DNA of 64,000 nucleotides from Flaviaestuariibacter flavus (GCF_004337505.1 NZ_SJZI01000043.1:1-64000); one strand, 5' to 3'; positions 51,218 to 59,765 are shown, numbered from the stretch's first letter. Translations and numbers: made by a program. Notes: generated from the letters alone by a model not told the origin.

Positions 51218-52036
51218 ATGAAACCCAGTTTCTTACTTTTTGTTTTCCTCATTAATTCAGGGACGGCGGGAGCACAGGAGCCGATCGTCCTAATGAATTA
51301 TTCTGCACAGCGTGCTTTTTTTGATGATTTTCAAAAGCGAACACACGAGCCCGGGTTCCATTTTGCTGATTCGGGTCCGCTTGAGGGAGATAGCAGCACC
51401 GATGCGAAAGCAAGCATCGATGCAATACTCGAAGATCCCTGGCTGCGCAAAACCTATTCTGCAGGGGATGCGGTCTTTCTTTCGCGTCATATACGGCGGC
51501 AAAAGGGCAACCGTTACCATATGGATTTTTCACTAAGCGTAGTTGATTCTGTTTCCGGACGCGAAGTGGAAATGCAACTCGAAACCGCCAACCGCAGACC
51601 GGCGCAACCGCTATATGGACGCTTGCGTTTCCCGCTTACGCTTCGTGCTGCGCCGACCTCTATGGAAGAGACCCAGGTAAACGATTCGATCCGGCTGCCG
51701 AAGATTGCCGCCGGTTCTCAACTTACCTGGAACCCGGATACCGGCAACAGGAAAGGGGTATTTATCTCCGTGTATTTCTCCCTTCGAAATAAGCCAAACA
51801 TCGAGTCCTGGGGGCATGGGGGCTTCCGGGAGCGGACAAATTGTATGCGGGCCGACGACACTGGCGGGATCTCGCTTCCGAAGGCGCTGTTCGAAGGTAT
51901 CCCGGGCGGATCCATTGTCATTATTACGATCCTTCGCGGCAATTGGAGCGACCTTTACCAGAGAGACGGCAGCTATTCTCCAATCCACTTCTCAGCCTGG
52001 ACAATCCGTGATGGACTTTTTGTTTTCAGTTATTGA
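51218..52036 (+). CDS. Secreted protein of unknown function, paralogue 1
   Basis: 272 residues from ATG 51218, signal peptide MKPSFLLFVFLINSGTAGAQ. No known family recognised. The C-terminal half shares a layout with the next gene: a GSQLTWNPDTGNRKGVFISVYFS-like strand pair, then a block ending SLPKALFEGIPGGSIVIITILRGNW. The N-terminal half (SAQRAFFDDFQKRTHEPGFHFADSG...) is specific to this copy. GC content looks lower than neighbouring genes, by eye. A good promoter lies upstream (51156-51187). The stop lies 26 nt before the next ATG; the longest frame of that gene overlaps this one by 4 nt. Confidence 0.65.
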   Translation: MKPSFLLFVFLINSGTAGAQEPIVLMNYSAQRAFFDDFQKRTHEPGFHFADSGPLEGDSSTDAKASIDAILEDPWLRKTYSAGDAVFLSRHIRRQKGNRYHMDFSLSVVDSVSGREVEMQLETANRRPAQPLYGRLRFPLTLRAAPTSMEETQVNDSIRLPKIAAGSQLTWNPDTGNRKGVFISVYFSLRNKPNIESWGHGGFRERTNCMRADDTGGISLPKALFEGIPGGSIVIITILRGNWSDLYQRDGSYSPIHFSAWTIRDGLFVFSY

Positions 52037-52062
52037 ATCGTTTCCCTTCGCAAATCATTGAT

Positions 52063-52926
52063 ATGGTCGACAGAATTTTTGGCGTGTTGCACCTGATCCG
52101 TTCGCTGTTTCTTTTCCTAGCGTGTGGAGTTTGCATTTCGGCGCCTTGCCAGGAAGTTAATGTGCAACATGGCACTATCGGTATCTGGGAGTTTCACCGG
52201 CAATTCGGCAACTGGCACGATCCAGTGTTCGCCTTACGGTACACTTCACCAATGCTCCCTGGTTCTGAGGTGGCACGCGATTTCAACTTTATCGGGTATC
52301 TGATCGGTTACGCACCCCATCGTCTCAATAAGTCGCCTGAAATCATTCCGGCGGGCGCTGCATCGGTCCTGGGACAGGTCATACAGCGAAACGATGATCA
52401 TTCATACATGCGAAAACTCGACCCGCATCTGGCCGACTCCGTACTCGGTGACACCATTCGGTTTATGACCCTTCCTCAGGCGGACTACAAAATGCAGTTC
52501 AGCGGCCAATCCTACGCGCCATTGTCATTCGTTGTTAATGGCGACTGGCAACCGGTGACACTTGATAGCCTCGGCGTTCAGGAAAAACCGAACATAATTC
52601 GGCCGGGAGCCCTGATCAAATGGAACGCCGATCCCAAGAATGATAAGGGCGTTTACGTCACGGTTCACTACTCAAGCGGCAAGCGCGGGAATGAATTCTT
52701 TTACTATCGTGAGATGGTGGATGCACGCAACACAATGAAGGTTCCGGATAATGGCAGCGCCATTTTGCCCAAAGCGCTGTTTCGGGATGTGCCGCGCGGC
52801 GCGCTGTTCACACTCTCTCTATTGCGGGGAAGCTGGAGCTTCCTTAAAGACGCTGAAGGCACGCCGACGAAAGTGCCGCTGGTCATTTCCAGCGAATGCT
52901 TCGGCGACTTCCGCTATTACCGCTGA
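52063..52926 (+). CDS. Secreted protein of unknown function, paralogue 2
   Basis: 287 residues from ATG 52063 (an earlier ATG at 52033 overlaps the previous gene by 4 nt and is possible). The N-terminus is hydrophobic (IRSLFLFLACGVCISAPCQ) and fits a signal peptide, possibly with a lipobox-like Cys. The C-terminal half parallels the previous gene: GALIKWNADPKNDKGVYVTVHYS, then ILPKALFRDVPRGALFTLSLLRGSW. The pair probably arose by tandem duplication and is one transcription unit. Function unknown. It is convergent with the thioredoxin-reductase-like gene, 2 nt apart. Confidence 0.65.
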   Translation: MVDRIFGVLHLIRSLFLFLACGVCISAPCQEVNVQHGTIGIWEFHRQFGNWHDPVFALRYTSPMLPGSEVARDFNFIGYLIGYAPHRLNKSPEIIPAGAASVLGQVIQRNDDHSYMRKLDPHLADSVLGDTIRFMTLPQADYKMQFSGQSYAPLSFVVNGDWQPVTLDSLGVQEKPNIIRPGALIKWNADPKNDKGVYVTVHYSSGKRGNEFFYYREMVDARNTMKVPDNGSAILPKALFRDVPRGALFTLSLLRGSWSFLKDAEGTPTKVPLVISSECFGDFRYYR

Positions 52927-52928
52927 CC

Positions 52929-53879
52929 TCAGGCCGCCATCTCACCCTTATCGGCCTTCATCGCCGTCCGCTTCCGTTCCGCCTGCTCCTTGATCAACTC
53001 CTTGTTGATGTTCACTGCCGCCTTCGCCCCTTCGGCAGCAGCTACCACCACGAAGTGCATATCCCGCGTGGCGTCGCCGGCTACATAGAGACCGGTGATA
53101 TTGGTTTGCTGCGAACGGTTGGTGATAACAGCGCCCTTACGGCCCACATCGCAACCAAAAGCTGCTGCGAAATTGCACTGCTGGGTGAACCCGTTGACGA
53201 AGAACAGCGCGTCTATTCCCACCAGGGTGCCGTTTTTCAGGCGTACGCCCCGCAGCATGCCTTCCTTGCCTTCAAGGCCTTCAACGGCGTCCGTAATAAT
53301 ACGGATGCCCGAGGCTTCCAGGTATTCGCGGGTGGACGATTTGATACGACGGTTGCCGTCGGTGAAATAGGTGACGTCTTCGCTCCAGGTGTTTTGCAGG
53401 GCGAGGCAAAGCTCGGAGCCATCTTTAGTTTTTGCATATACCGCCAGGCGCCGGTCGCGCCACTCCCAGGCGTCGCAGTAGGGGCAATGGTGTACCGATA
53501 TGCCGTAGTGCTCCTCGAAGCCGGGCAGCGTGGGAAGGTTGTCGCTGAGACCGGTGGCGACCAGCAGTTTGCGCGAAAGGTAACAGTTCCCTTCTTCATC
53601 AAAGGATTCGAAAAGACCTTCCGCGTTGCGGTCGGAGCGTACGATCCTTTTGCGCAGCAGCTGCACACCGTATTTTTCCAGCTCCTTGTGGCAGATCGCC
53701 AGGAACTCGGCGGGCGGGATATGGTCGCGGGTGAGGTAATTGTGCATGCCGTGCGACCAGCGGTTGCGGTACTCCTGCGTGTCGAATACAAGGATGCTGC
53801 GCCGGCAGCGCCCAAGTACTACCGCCGCGTTGAGTCCCGCGGGACCTCCGCCGATTATGATGCAATCCAGAATATCCAT
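52929..53879 (-). CDS. FAD/NAD(P)-dependent oxidoreductase, thioredoxin reductase-like
   Basis: 316 residues. FAD-binding DCIIIGGGPAGLNAAVVLGR at the N-terminus, redox-active HHCPYCDAWEW (CxxC), a NAD(P)-domain and the final FAD motif GLYVAGDATRDMHFVVVAAAEGAKAAVNINK. This is the class of thioredoxin/glutathione-type reductases of low specificity, often called TrxB-like. The CxxC is present, so disulfide reduction is plausible; the natural partner is unknown. It follows the beta-CASP RNase gene by 8 nt on the same strand. Confidence 0.87.
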   Translation of the reverse strand: MDILDCIIIGGGPAGLNAAVVLGRCRRSILVFDTQEYRNRWSHGMHNYLTRDHIPPAEFLAICHKELEKYGVQLLRKRIVRSDRNAEGLFESFDEEGNCYLSRKLLVATGLSDNLPTLPGFEEHYGISVHHCPYCDAWEWRDRRLAVYAKTKDGSELCLALQNTWSEDVTYFTDGNRRIKSSTREYLEASGIRIITDAVEGLEGKEGMLRGVRLKNGTLVGIDALFFVNGFTQQCNFAAAFGCDVGRKGAVITNRSQQTNITGLYVAGDATRDMHFVVVAAAEGAKAAVNINKELIKEQAERKRTAMKADKGEMAA

Positions 53880-53887
53880 AGGCTTTG

Positions 53888-55321
53888 TCAGGCCGCTGCG
53901 GCCTCGTCGGTTGGCGGCACCGAGAGGTTGGCCTCCTGGTGTTGCGATGGAATGATGATATTTTTAAAACCTTTTGTTTCGAGGCGGGTCTGCAGTCCCC
54001 TTTGTGCGGCTTCCTCGCCATGAACGAGGTAAATGGCCCGCACCGTCTCCGGGTCCTGGTTGGCGATGAAGCGGCACAGGTCATCACAGTCGCCATGGGC
54101 GCTCATGCCGGGCAGTTGGCCGATTTCCGCTTTTACTTCCACGGGGTCGGAGAAGATCTCTACTTCGCGCTCCCCCGACAGCAATTGGCCGCCCAGCGAT
54201 TTGGCGCTGCAATAGCCCACCATCAGTACTCCGTTTTTGGCATCCGCCAGGATGTTGTTGATGTGATGCCGCACGCGGCCCGCATCGGCGGTGCCCGAAG
54301 CAGAGACGATCACGCAGGGCTCTGTGTATTCCACCAGCTTGCGGCTGTCTTCCACCGAATCGATGTAGGCAAGGCCGGGGAAGTCAAAGGGATCATCGTC
54401 AATCGCAAGCACCTGCTGCAGGCGCTCGTTGAACTGGTCCGCATATTTTTTGATCGTGGCCGTTGCCTTGGTGCTCATCGGGCTGTCTACAAAATATTTG
54501 ATCTCGGGAAGCCGCTTCTCCAGGCTCAGCTGGTTGAGCGCGTAAAGCACTTCCTGTGTTCTGCCGACGCTGAATGCCGGGATCACCAGCTGTCCGCCCC
54601 GCTGCACGCACACTTTTTTGATCCACTCCTGAAGGGTTTCAATCGTATTGAAACGGATATCGTGGTGCTTGTCGCCATAGGTGCTTTCGAGGATGATGTA
54701 TTCGGCTTGCGGTGCCTCGGCAGGCGGGGGGAGCAGCACCGAACGCTGGCGGCCCACGTCGCCGCTGAAGAGGATGCGTGTTGTTTCATCACCGTCTTCC
54801 ACCACCATACTGATGGCGGCGCTGCCGATGAGGTGCCCCGCATTGGTAAAGCAGGCCTTTACGCCGCGCCCCACGGTAAACCATTCGTCGTATTCGAAGG
54901 TGAGAAACAGGCTCAGCGCCTTTTCCACGTCCTCCGGACCATATAACGGCTCGTAGGGCTCCTGTCCGCGTTTCGCGCGCTTCTTGTTGATCCATTCCGT
55001 TTCGTAGGTCTGGATCTCGGCACTGTCGTAAAGCAGGATCTCGGCAAGATCGCGTGTGGCTGCGGTGCTGAAAATGGGGCCGGAAAAGCCTTCCTTCACC
55101 AGCTTGGGGATGAGCCCCGAGTGGTCGATATGAGCATGAGAGAGAATGAGCGCTTCGATCTTATCGGGCCGGAAGCCGAAATGCGCATTGAGGTCATCGG
55201 TTTCACGGCCCAGGCCCTGGAAGAGGCCGCAGTCGAGCAGGTAGGAGCGCCCGTCGCTGAGCGTAATCTTGTGCTTGGTGCCGGTAACGGTGCCGGCCGC
55301 ACCGTGGAAGGTTAGTTTCAT
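53888..55321 (-). CDS. Beta-CASP MBL-fold RNase-like protein
   Basis: 477 residues. Metallo-beta-lactamase/beta-CASP/RMMBL architecture: KLTFHGAAGTVTGTKH, the zinc motif LSHAHIDHSGLIPKLV, FTNAGHLIGSAAI, ILFSGDVGRQ, then beta-CASP (IPAFSVGRTQEVLYALNQL, YFVDSPMSTKATA) and the RMMBL end (GYCSAKSLGGQLL, GMSAHGDCDDLCRF, VHGEEAAQRGL). These proteins are exo/endonucleases acting on RNA, related to CPSF73 and RNase J. No signal peptide. It begins a two-gene unit with the reductase 8 nt downstream. Confidence 0.9.
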   Translation of the reverse strand: MKLTFHGAAGTVTGTKHKITLSDGRSYLLDCGLFQGLGRETDDLNAHFGFRPDKIEALILSHAHIDHSGLIPKLVKEGFSGPIFSTAATRDLAEILLYDSAEIQTYETEWINKKRAKRGQEPYEPLYGPEDVEKALSLFLTFEYDEWFTVGRGVKACFTNAGHLIGSAAISMVVEDGDETTRILFSGDVGRQRSVLLPPPAEAPQAEYIILESTYGDKHHDIRFNTIETLQEWIKKVCVQRGGQLVIPAFSVGRTQEVLYALNQLSLEKRLPEIKYFVDSPMSTKATATIKKYADQFNERLQQVLAIDDDPFDFPGLAYIDSVEDSRKLVEYTEPCVIVSASGTADAGRVRHHINNILADAKNGVLMVGYCSAKSLGGQLLSGEREVEIFSDPVEVKAEIGQLPGMSAHGDCDDLCRFIANQDPETVRAIYLVHGEEAAQRGLQTRLETKGFKNIIIPSQHQEANLSVPPTDEAAAA

Positions 55322-55368
55322 ACCGGGGTACTATCCAATATTTATACCCGGGCTGAAGAATTTTTTTA

Positions 55369-55486
55369 TCTCCGATCTCCGATGTCTGATTTGCAAGGTA
55401 GATACACAAGGGGAAATGAAAAAAGCCGGGTTTCTTAACCCGGCTTTTTGTCCAAAAAATCCGACATCGGAGATCCGACATCTTCA
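55369..55486. repeat. Inverted GATGTC-type repeats around a hairpin terminator
   Basis: Left arm 55369-55393 and right arm 55457-55486 are opposed copies of the ATCTCCGATGTCTGA family. Between them is a stem AAAAGCCGGGTT (55421-55432) with AACCCGGCTTTT (55437-55448), a terminator for the small gene to its right. Confidence 0.7.
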
Positions 55487-55496
55487 TATCAGCTTA

Positions 55497-55715
55497 CTAT
55501 TCTTCAAAGTTGCCGCTGTCATCGCTCAGCTCTTCGCTGAGGTTGCGGCTGTTGCCTTGCTGGGGTTGCTGCATGCCACCGCGCTGTTCCGATTGCTGCT
55601 GGCCACGTCCATAGGAAACGTTCTGTTCCTGCTGCTGTGTTCCTTGCTGCTGTTCACTGCCAATCGACTCCTGGCCGAGGTTACGGCTGTTCTGTCCACG
55701 ATTCTGTTCTCTCAT
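55497..55715 (-). CDS. Gln/Asn-rich hydrophilic microprotein
   Basis: 72 residues, extremely hydrophilic: MREQNRGQNSRNLGQE, then many Gln pairs and triplets (EQQQGTQQQEQN, GRGQQQSEQRGG, MQQPQQGNSRNLSEELSDD). No signal peptide or hydrophobic segment; it is probably intrinsically disordered. A purine-rich stretch (CTGAAAGATC) precedes the ATG, and a terminator follows. Hydrophilic, low-complexity small proteins of this type can be stress-related, but that is a guess. The reading is favoured over chance by the uniform composition and the terminator. Confidence 0.55.
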   Translation of the reverse strand: MREQNRGQNSRNLGQESIGSEQQQGTQQQEQNVSYGRGQQQSEQRGGMQQPQQGNSRNLSEELSDDSGNFEE

Positions 55716-55777
55716 GATCTTTCAGTTTTAATGAACAAATAGATGATCGACCAGAAAAAACCAATACCGTTCCAAAA

Positions 55778-56566
55778 TCAGGCTTCGAATACCAAAAATG
55801 TTTTTTGTTCCTTATTCAGGATGGGCTTGGCTACGTTGAAAACCGGTATCCCATCGTGGGTTTTGCCCTCCAGGGTGCCGATATGGGCATGGCCGTGAAA
55901 GGCGGCGAGCACCCCATGCCTGCTCAACGGCTCAGCGAGGCGGGAGCACCCCAGGAAGGGGAAGATGGCTTCAGGTTCGCCCACCACAGTTTCGCGGATG
56001 GGGGAATAGTGCATGACGGCGATCTTCTTGTCCACCTGGTGCTCCTGGTCGAGGCGACCGAGGGCCCGCTCCAGGTGGAGCGCCTCATCCACCGCTTCCT
56101 GCACAAAGGCTTTCATGGCGCCTTCGCCGAACATCGACAGCATCCGGTTGTCGAAGCCGCCGCCAAAGCCTTTTACCCCGGCAAACCCGACCCCTTTGAT
56201 CACCACAGCCTCCCCGTCGAGCATGTTGACGTCGGCACGCAGCAGGATCTGGCGGATCAGCTTGTGCCGCGACTTTTCATAGTCGTGGTTGCCGAGCACC
56301 GCCACCACCGGTATGCTGCAGTGCTTGAGCTCGTTTACCAGCACCTCGGCTTCGCTCTCGTCGCCGGTATCGGTGAGGTCACCCGCAATCACCAGGATGT
56401 CGGCCTGTCGGGAGGCTTCCTTAAAATAGTCGCCCCACTTGCCGGTGTCGTGCTCCCGCACATGGATGTCGGCAACAGCCGCGATCCGGACTTTTTTCGT
56501 CGGCTCCGCAGCTCCCCCGGTCTCGTTCTCACGTTCTTTTGTTCCCGTGTTGTCTTTTTCTTCCAT
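55778..56566 (-). CDS. Calcineurin-like metallophosphoesterase
   Basis: 262 residues. Two-metal phosphoesterase motifs: AAVADIHVREHD (DxH), LVIAGDLTDTGDE (GDLTD), VAVLGNHDYEK (GNHD), IAVMHYSP (His) and AAFHGHAHIG (GHAH), in the correct order. A hydrophilic N-terminal extension (MEEKDNTGTKERENETGGAAEPTKK) precedes the domain. Acts on a phosphodiester or phosphomonoester of unknown identity; no signal peptide. The nucleotidyltransferase-like gene ends one base before this start, so they are translationally coupled. Confidence 0.9.
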   Translation of the reverse strand: MEEKDNTGTKERENETGGAAEPTKKVRIAAVADIHVREHDTGKWGDYFKEASRQADILVIAGDLTDTGDESEAEVLVNELKHCSIPVVAVLGNHDYEKSRHKLIRQILLRADVNMLDGEAVVIKGVGFAGVKGFGGGFDNRMLSMFGEGAMKAFVQEAVDEALHLERALGRLDQEHQVDKKIAVMHYSPIRETVVGEPEAIFPFLGCSRLAEPLSRHGVLAAFHGHAHIGTLEGKTHDGIPVFNVAKPILNKEQKTFLVFEA

Positions 56567-56567
56567 G

Positions 56568-57320
56568 CTAAACCGTTTTGATGGTCGTTACTTTATAATC
56601 CCAGTCTTTGATATCGATGGCATATTGCGTCTGGTCGATGATGGGACCGCGGCATACTTTCTCCATTGCGGGTGGGATGTCGTACTGCTCCTGCGCGCGG
56701 CGGATCAGCTCGTCGAAGAGCCAGCGCGGGATGCATTCGTGGAATTCGCGCGGGTAGCAGAACTGGAAGGAGATGATGTGCTGCAGCAGCAGGTGCCAGT
56801 GCTGCTCCATGCGGAAGAGCACATGGCCCCAGTCCATCTTCGGGCCCCATTTTAGCCAGATGTGGTTGATGTCGGCACCGTCGTAGCGCTCGCGGTTTTG
56901 CACGTAGAGCTTGCACCACGTGAGCTCTTCGGCGGGGATCATGCGCACCGGCACATCGCAGAACGTGGTTTCCGGTGCACGCTCGTACCAGGTATCGTCT
57001 ACGCGGCAGATGTTGTTGACGGTGTCGAAAATGAGATCGATGAAGTAGGGATCCTTATGCACCTTGGCCAGCCAGCGTACGTCGTAGTTCTCCACGCGGT
57101 AGCCGCGTTCCTGGAAGAACTTCAGGATCTTGGGCACCTCGCTCGACTTCGTAAAGACGTCGAGGTCCTTGGTGTCGCGGTAAATGCCCGTGTAGTGGAA
57201 CATGGCGAAGGCGCCGCCCAGCATCCACTTCGTTCCGGTCTCGTGTAATAGCTCCAGTGCTTCGCGGTAGAAGGCTCTCGATTCTTCCCGCTGCTCATCC
57301 GTTAGGGTGACGATCGACAT
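56568..57320 (-). CDS. Nucleotidyltransferase-fold protein
   Basis: 250 residues. The N-terminal part has a Pol-beta-type nucleotidyltransferase signature: KWMLGGAFAMFHYTGIYRDTKDLDVFTKSSEV, that is G-G-x-A...R-x-T-x-D-L-D-V-F, followed by a strand IDLIFDTVNN with an additional acidic residue. The C-terminal half (WCKLYVQNRERYDGADINHIWLKWGPKMDWGHVL, EFHECIPRWLFDELIRRAQE) is helical and unassigned. Related domains occur in minimal nucleotidyltransferases, including some toxin-antitoxin enzymes, but no toxin partner is visible. It is the first gene of a two-gene unit with the metallophosphoesterase (one base apart). Confidence 0.72.
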   Translation of the reverse strand: MSIVTLTDEQREESRAFYREALELLHETGTKWMLGGAFAMFHYTGIYRDTKDLDVFTKSSEVPKILKFFQERGYRVENYDVRWLAKVHKDPYFIDLIFDTVNNICRVDDTWYERAPETTFCDVPVRMIPAEELTWCKLYVQNRERYDGADINHIWLKWGPKMDWGHVLFRMEQHWHLLLQHIISFQFCYPREFHECIPRWLFDELIRRAQEQYDIPPAMEKVCRGPIIDQTQYAIDIKDWDYKVTTIKTV

Positions 57321-57732
57321 GTGGTATTTCTTCTTTTGGCATAGCGCTTAAAACGCTGTGCCAGAGTAATGACTCGCGGAAAAATGGGCAGGCAGCTGTA
57401 CCGGCTCGTTTCGTACCCGGCCAGCTTAGTTCACCGATACCCCGGCCGGGCTTTTTACCTCCCTTGGTGAGGTAAAAAGCCTCTCTAAGGGGGTAGAAGA
57501 AGTACCCCCGTGCAGGCCGTCAGCCTGGTTTACCGGGGCTCCCGGCCGCCCCGAGGGAGGCATCCGGCTACCTGTGGGGTATCGCGGTACTAAAAACAAG
57601 GTATCGGAGAGGCGGGGTGGAGGAGGCCAGGAACTGAGCTTTCCGGGTGAAAAACCGGGTGGTGCTACCGGGGACGCAGGGGAGGACAGTTCAGAAGCCG
57701 GGGCGGGTACCTGGCAAGCACGCCCGGGGGAC
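57321..57732. other. Structured intergenic region, ~410 nt
   Basis: No convincing gene on either strand; a proline-rich minus-strand open frame covers much of it but looks like noise. Instead the DNA is full of hairpins: a perfect 13-bp stem GGCTTTTTACCTC (57449-57461)/GAGGTAAAAAGCC (57469-57481); GGGGGTA (57489-57495)/TACCCCC (57503-57509); and longer-range pairs such as CCGATACC (57434-57441) with GGTATCGG (57600-57607). CCGGGT also recurs (57643 and 57654). It could be a decayed mobile or repetitive element or a structured RNA; nothing decides which. Confidence 0.5.
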
Positions 57733-58245
57733 TCAGGATGTCCCCTTCCGGTGGCTGTCCTCGTAGGTCGGGCCATACAAACCGGGCACCCGGGCGCCGG
57801 CGGCGCGGAGGTACATCACCAGCTCTCCGCGGTGGTGGTAGAGATGGTTGAAGAGAAAGCCGCGCGCTACCTGCAGGCGCGGCGTCGGCGGAACAATCGT
57901 TCGCCCGTGGCTTGTCATGGTCCAGGGGCGGAGCAGGTCCTCTTCCTGCACGCTTTTCAGCGCCGCCCGCGCCTTTTCCACGTTTTGCTCAAAGAGCGCA
58001 CGGGTAGCGGCAATATCCGCAGGGTCGGGGCGGTGGTCGCCCGCCGCGGAGATATCATATTCATCCTGCGTCAGCGTGCCGGCGTACCAGGAATAAATAG
58101 TGGCTATGTGCTGGGCAAGCTGGCCCAGTGTCCACCCGAAGTCGGTCACCTTGAAGCCGGTCTTGTCGGCCGGTATTGCTGCAAGCAGTTTGCGGGTGTT
58201 ATTGACTTCGTGCTCGAATTCACCGAGGAGTGCTTCCAGGATCAT
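57733..58245 (-). CDS. DinB/YfiT-like putative metalloenzyme
   Basis: 170 residues from ATG 58245; upstream in-frame codons are non-coding. DinB four-helix bundle: LLGEFEHEVNNTRKLLAAIPADKTGFKVTDFGWTLGQLAQHIATIYSWYAG, with the metal-binding His in QLAQHIA, and the C-terminal pair in FNHLYHHRGELVMYL. DinB-superfamily members include thiol transferases for bacillithiol or mycothiol; since bshC is present, such a role is possible but unproven. The first third before the bundle, DKTGFKV, is the usual conserved loop. Confidence 0.87.
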   Translation of the reverse strand: MILEALLGEFEHEVNNTRKLLAAIPADKTGFKVTDFGWTLGQLAQHIATIYSWYAGTLTQDEYDISAAGDHRPDPADIAATRALFEQNVEKARAALKSVQEEDLLRPWTMTSHGRTIVPPTPRLQVARGFLFNHLYHHRGELVMYLRAAGARVPGLYGPTYEDSHRKGTS

Positions 58246-58348
58246 GGTAGTTGGAATTTCGTACCGGAATATAGCACGCAGCCATTGACAAATGATGCCC
58301 TTTGACCGGGAGTGATCGCACTTTCCGCGTTTTATCGCGGTATCAAAA

Positions 58349-58379
58349 ATGCCAAGGGCCCGCGTAGCGGGCCCTTGGT
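58349..58379 (-). terminator. Intrinsic terminator of ahcY
   Basis: Stem GCCAAGGGCCCGC (58351-58363) with GCGGGCCCTTGGT (58367-58379), loop GTA; followed on the minus strand by a run of five T residues. Confidence 0.85.
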
Positions 58380-58416
58380 GCTTATGTTCAGCGGTTTCTG
58401 CGATTTCCGCGTGCAA

Positions 58417-59745
58417 TCAGTAGCGATACATCTCCGCCTTGAACGGACCTTCCTTGCTGATACCGAGGTACTCGGCCTGCTCGGTGGTCAGCTCGTCGAG
58501 CTCGGCGCCTACTTTCGAAAGGTGCAGGCGGGCAACCTTCTCGTCGAGGTGCTTCGGAAGTACATATACCTTGTTCTCGTACTTGTCGCCGTTGGTCCAC
58601 AGTTCTACCTGGGCCAGGGTCTGGTTGGAGAAGGAGTTCGACATCACGAAGGAGGGGTGGCCGGTAGCGCAACCCAGGTTCACGAGGCGGCCTTCCGCCA
58701 GGATGATGACGTCCTTGCCGTCAACATTGTAGATGTCAACCTGCGGCTTGATGGTATCCTTGGTGTTACCGTAAGCCGTGTTCAGCCAGGCCATGTCGAT
58801 CTCGATGTCGAAGTGGCCGATGTTGCACACGATGGTCTTGTCCTTCATCTTACGGAAATGCTTTTCCGTAATAAGGTCGCGGCAGCCGGAAGCAGTCACC
58901 ACGATGTCGGCTTCAGCAACGGCGTTTTCCATTTTCTTCACCTCGTAACCGTCCATAGCAGCCTGGAGGGCGCAGATGGGGTCGATCTCGGTAACGATCA
59001 CGCGGCAGCCGGCGCCACGCAGCGAAGCGGCGGAGCCTTTACCCACGTCGCCGTAGCCGCCTACAACAGCCACTTTACCGGCCATCATTACGTCGGTAGC
59101 GCGGCGGATAGCGTCCACCAGCGATTCCTGGCAGCCGTATTTGTTGTCGAACTTGGATTTGGTAACGGAGTCGTTCACGTTGATGGCCGGAACGGGCAGG
59201 GTGCCTTTGGCCATGCGCTCGTAAAGGCGGTGAACGCCGGTGGTGGTTTCTTCAGAAATACCCTTCACGTGCTGCACGAGCTCGGGGTATTTGTCCAGCA
59301 CCATATTGGTGAGGTCGCCGCCGTCGTCAAGGATCATGTTGAGGGGACGGTCGGCGCCGCCAAAGAACAGTGTCTGCTCGATGCACCAGTCGGCTTCTTC
59401 GATGGTCTGGCCTTTCCAGGCAAAAACACCGATGCCGGCGGCGGCGATGGCGGCAGCGGCGTGGTCTTGAGTAGAGAAGATATTGCAGGAGCTCCACTTC
59501 ACTTCAGCGCCGAGGGCCACGAGGGTCTCGATGAGCACGGCCGTCTGGATGGTCATGTGCAGGCAGCCGGCGATGCGGGCGCCTTTCAGGGGCTGGGAGG
59601 GACCATATTCCTGGCGGAGGGACATCAGGCCGGGCATTTCGGCCTCCGCGAGGCGGATCTCCTTGCGGCCCCAGTCGGCGAGGCTCATGTCCTTCACCTT
59701 ATAAGGAAGGCTGAAATTGAGGTTGGAGCGGGTAATCGTAGACAT
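58417..59745 (-). CDS. ahcY: S-adenosylhomocysteinase
   Basis: 442 residues from ATG 59745, preferred over an upstream in-frame start because it follows a perfect -7 box. Hydrolyses S-adenosylhomocysteine to adenosine and homocysteine, recycling the product of methylation. Motifs: [114 protein letters not shown], the NAD Rossmann [15 protein letters not shown] and the C-terminal [16 protein letters not shown] with [18 protein letters not shown]. Monocistronic with its terminator. Methionine-cycle partners are not in the window. Confidence 0.97.
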   Translation of the reverse strand: MSTITRSNLNFSLPYKVKDMSLADWGRKEIRLAEAEMPGLMSLRQEYGPSQPLKGARIAGCLHMTIQTAVLIETLVALGAEVKWSSCNIFSTQDHAAAAIAAAGIGVFAWKGQTIEEADWCIEQTLFFGGADRPLNMILDDGGDLTNMVLDKYPELVQHVKGISEETTTGVHRLYERMAKGTLPVPAINVNDSVTKSKFDNKYGCQESLVDAIRRATDVMMAGKVAVVGGYGDVGKGSAASLRGAGCRVIVTEIDPICALQAAMDGYEVKKMENAVAEADIVVTASGCRDLITEKHFRKMKDKTIVCNIGHFDIEIDMAWLNTAYGNTKDTIKPQVDIYNVDGKDVIILAEGRLVNLGCATGHPSFVMSNSFSNQTLAQVELWTNGDKYENKVYVLPKHLDEKVARLHLSKVGAELDELTTEQAEYLGISKEGPFKAEMYRY

Positions 59746-59765
59746 TTCGAGTTTGATTTGAGGCG

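Noticed and set aside
57426..57776. 116-codon proline-rich minus-strand frame
   Set aside because: Runs through hairpin-rich DNA and overlaps the end of the DinB gene; no domain, and the stems explain the sequence better.
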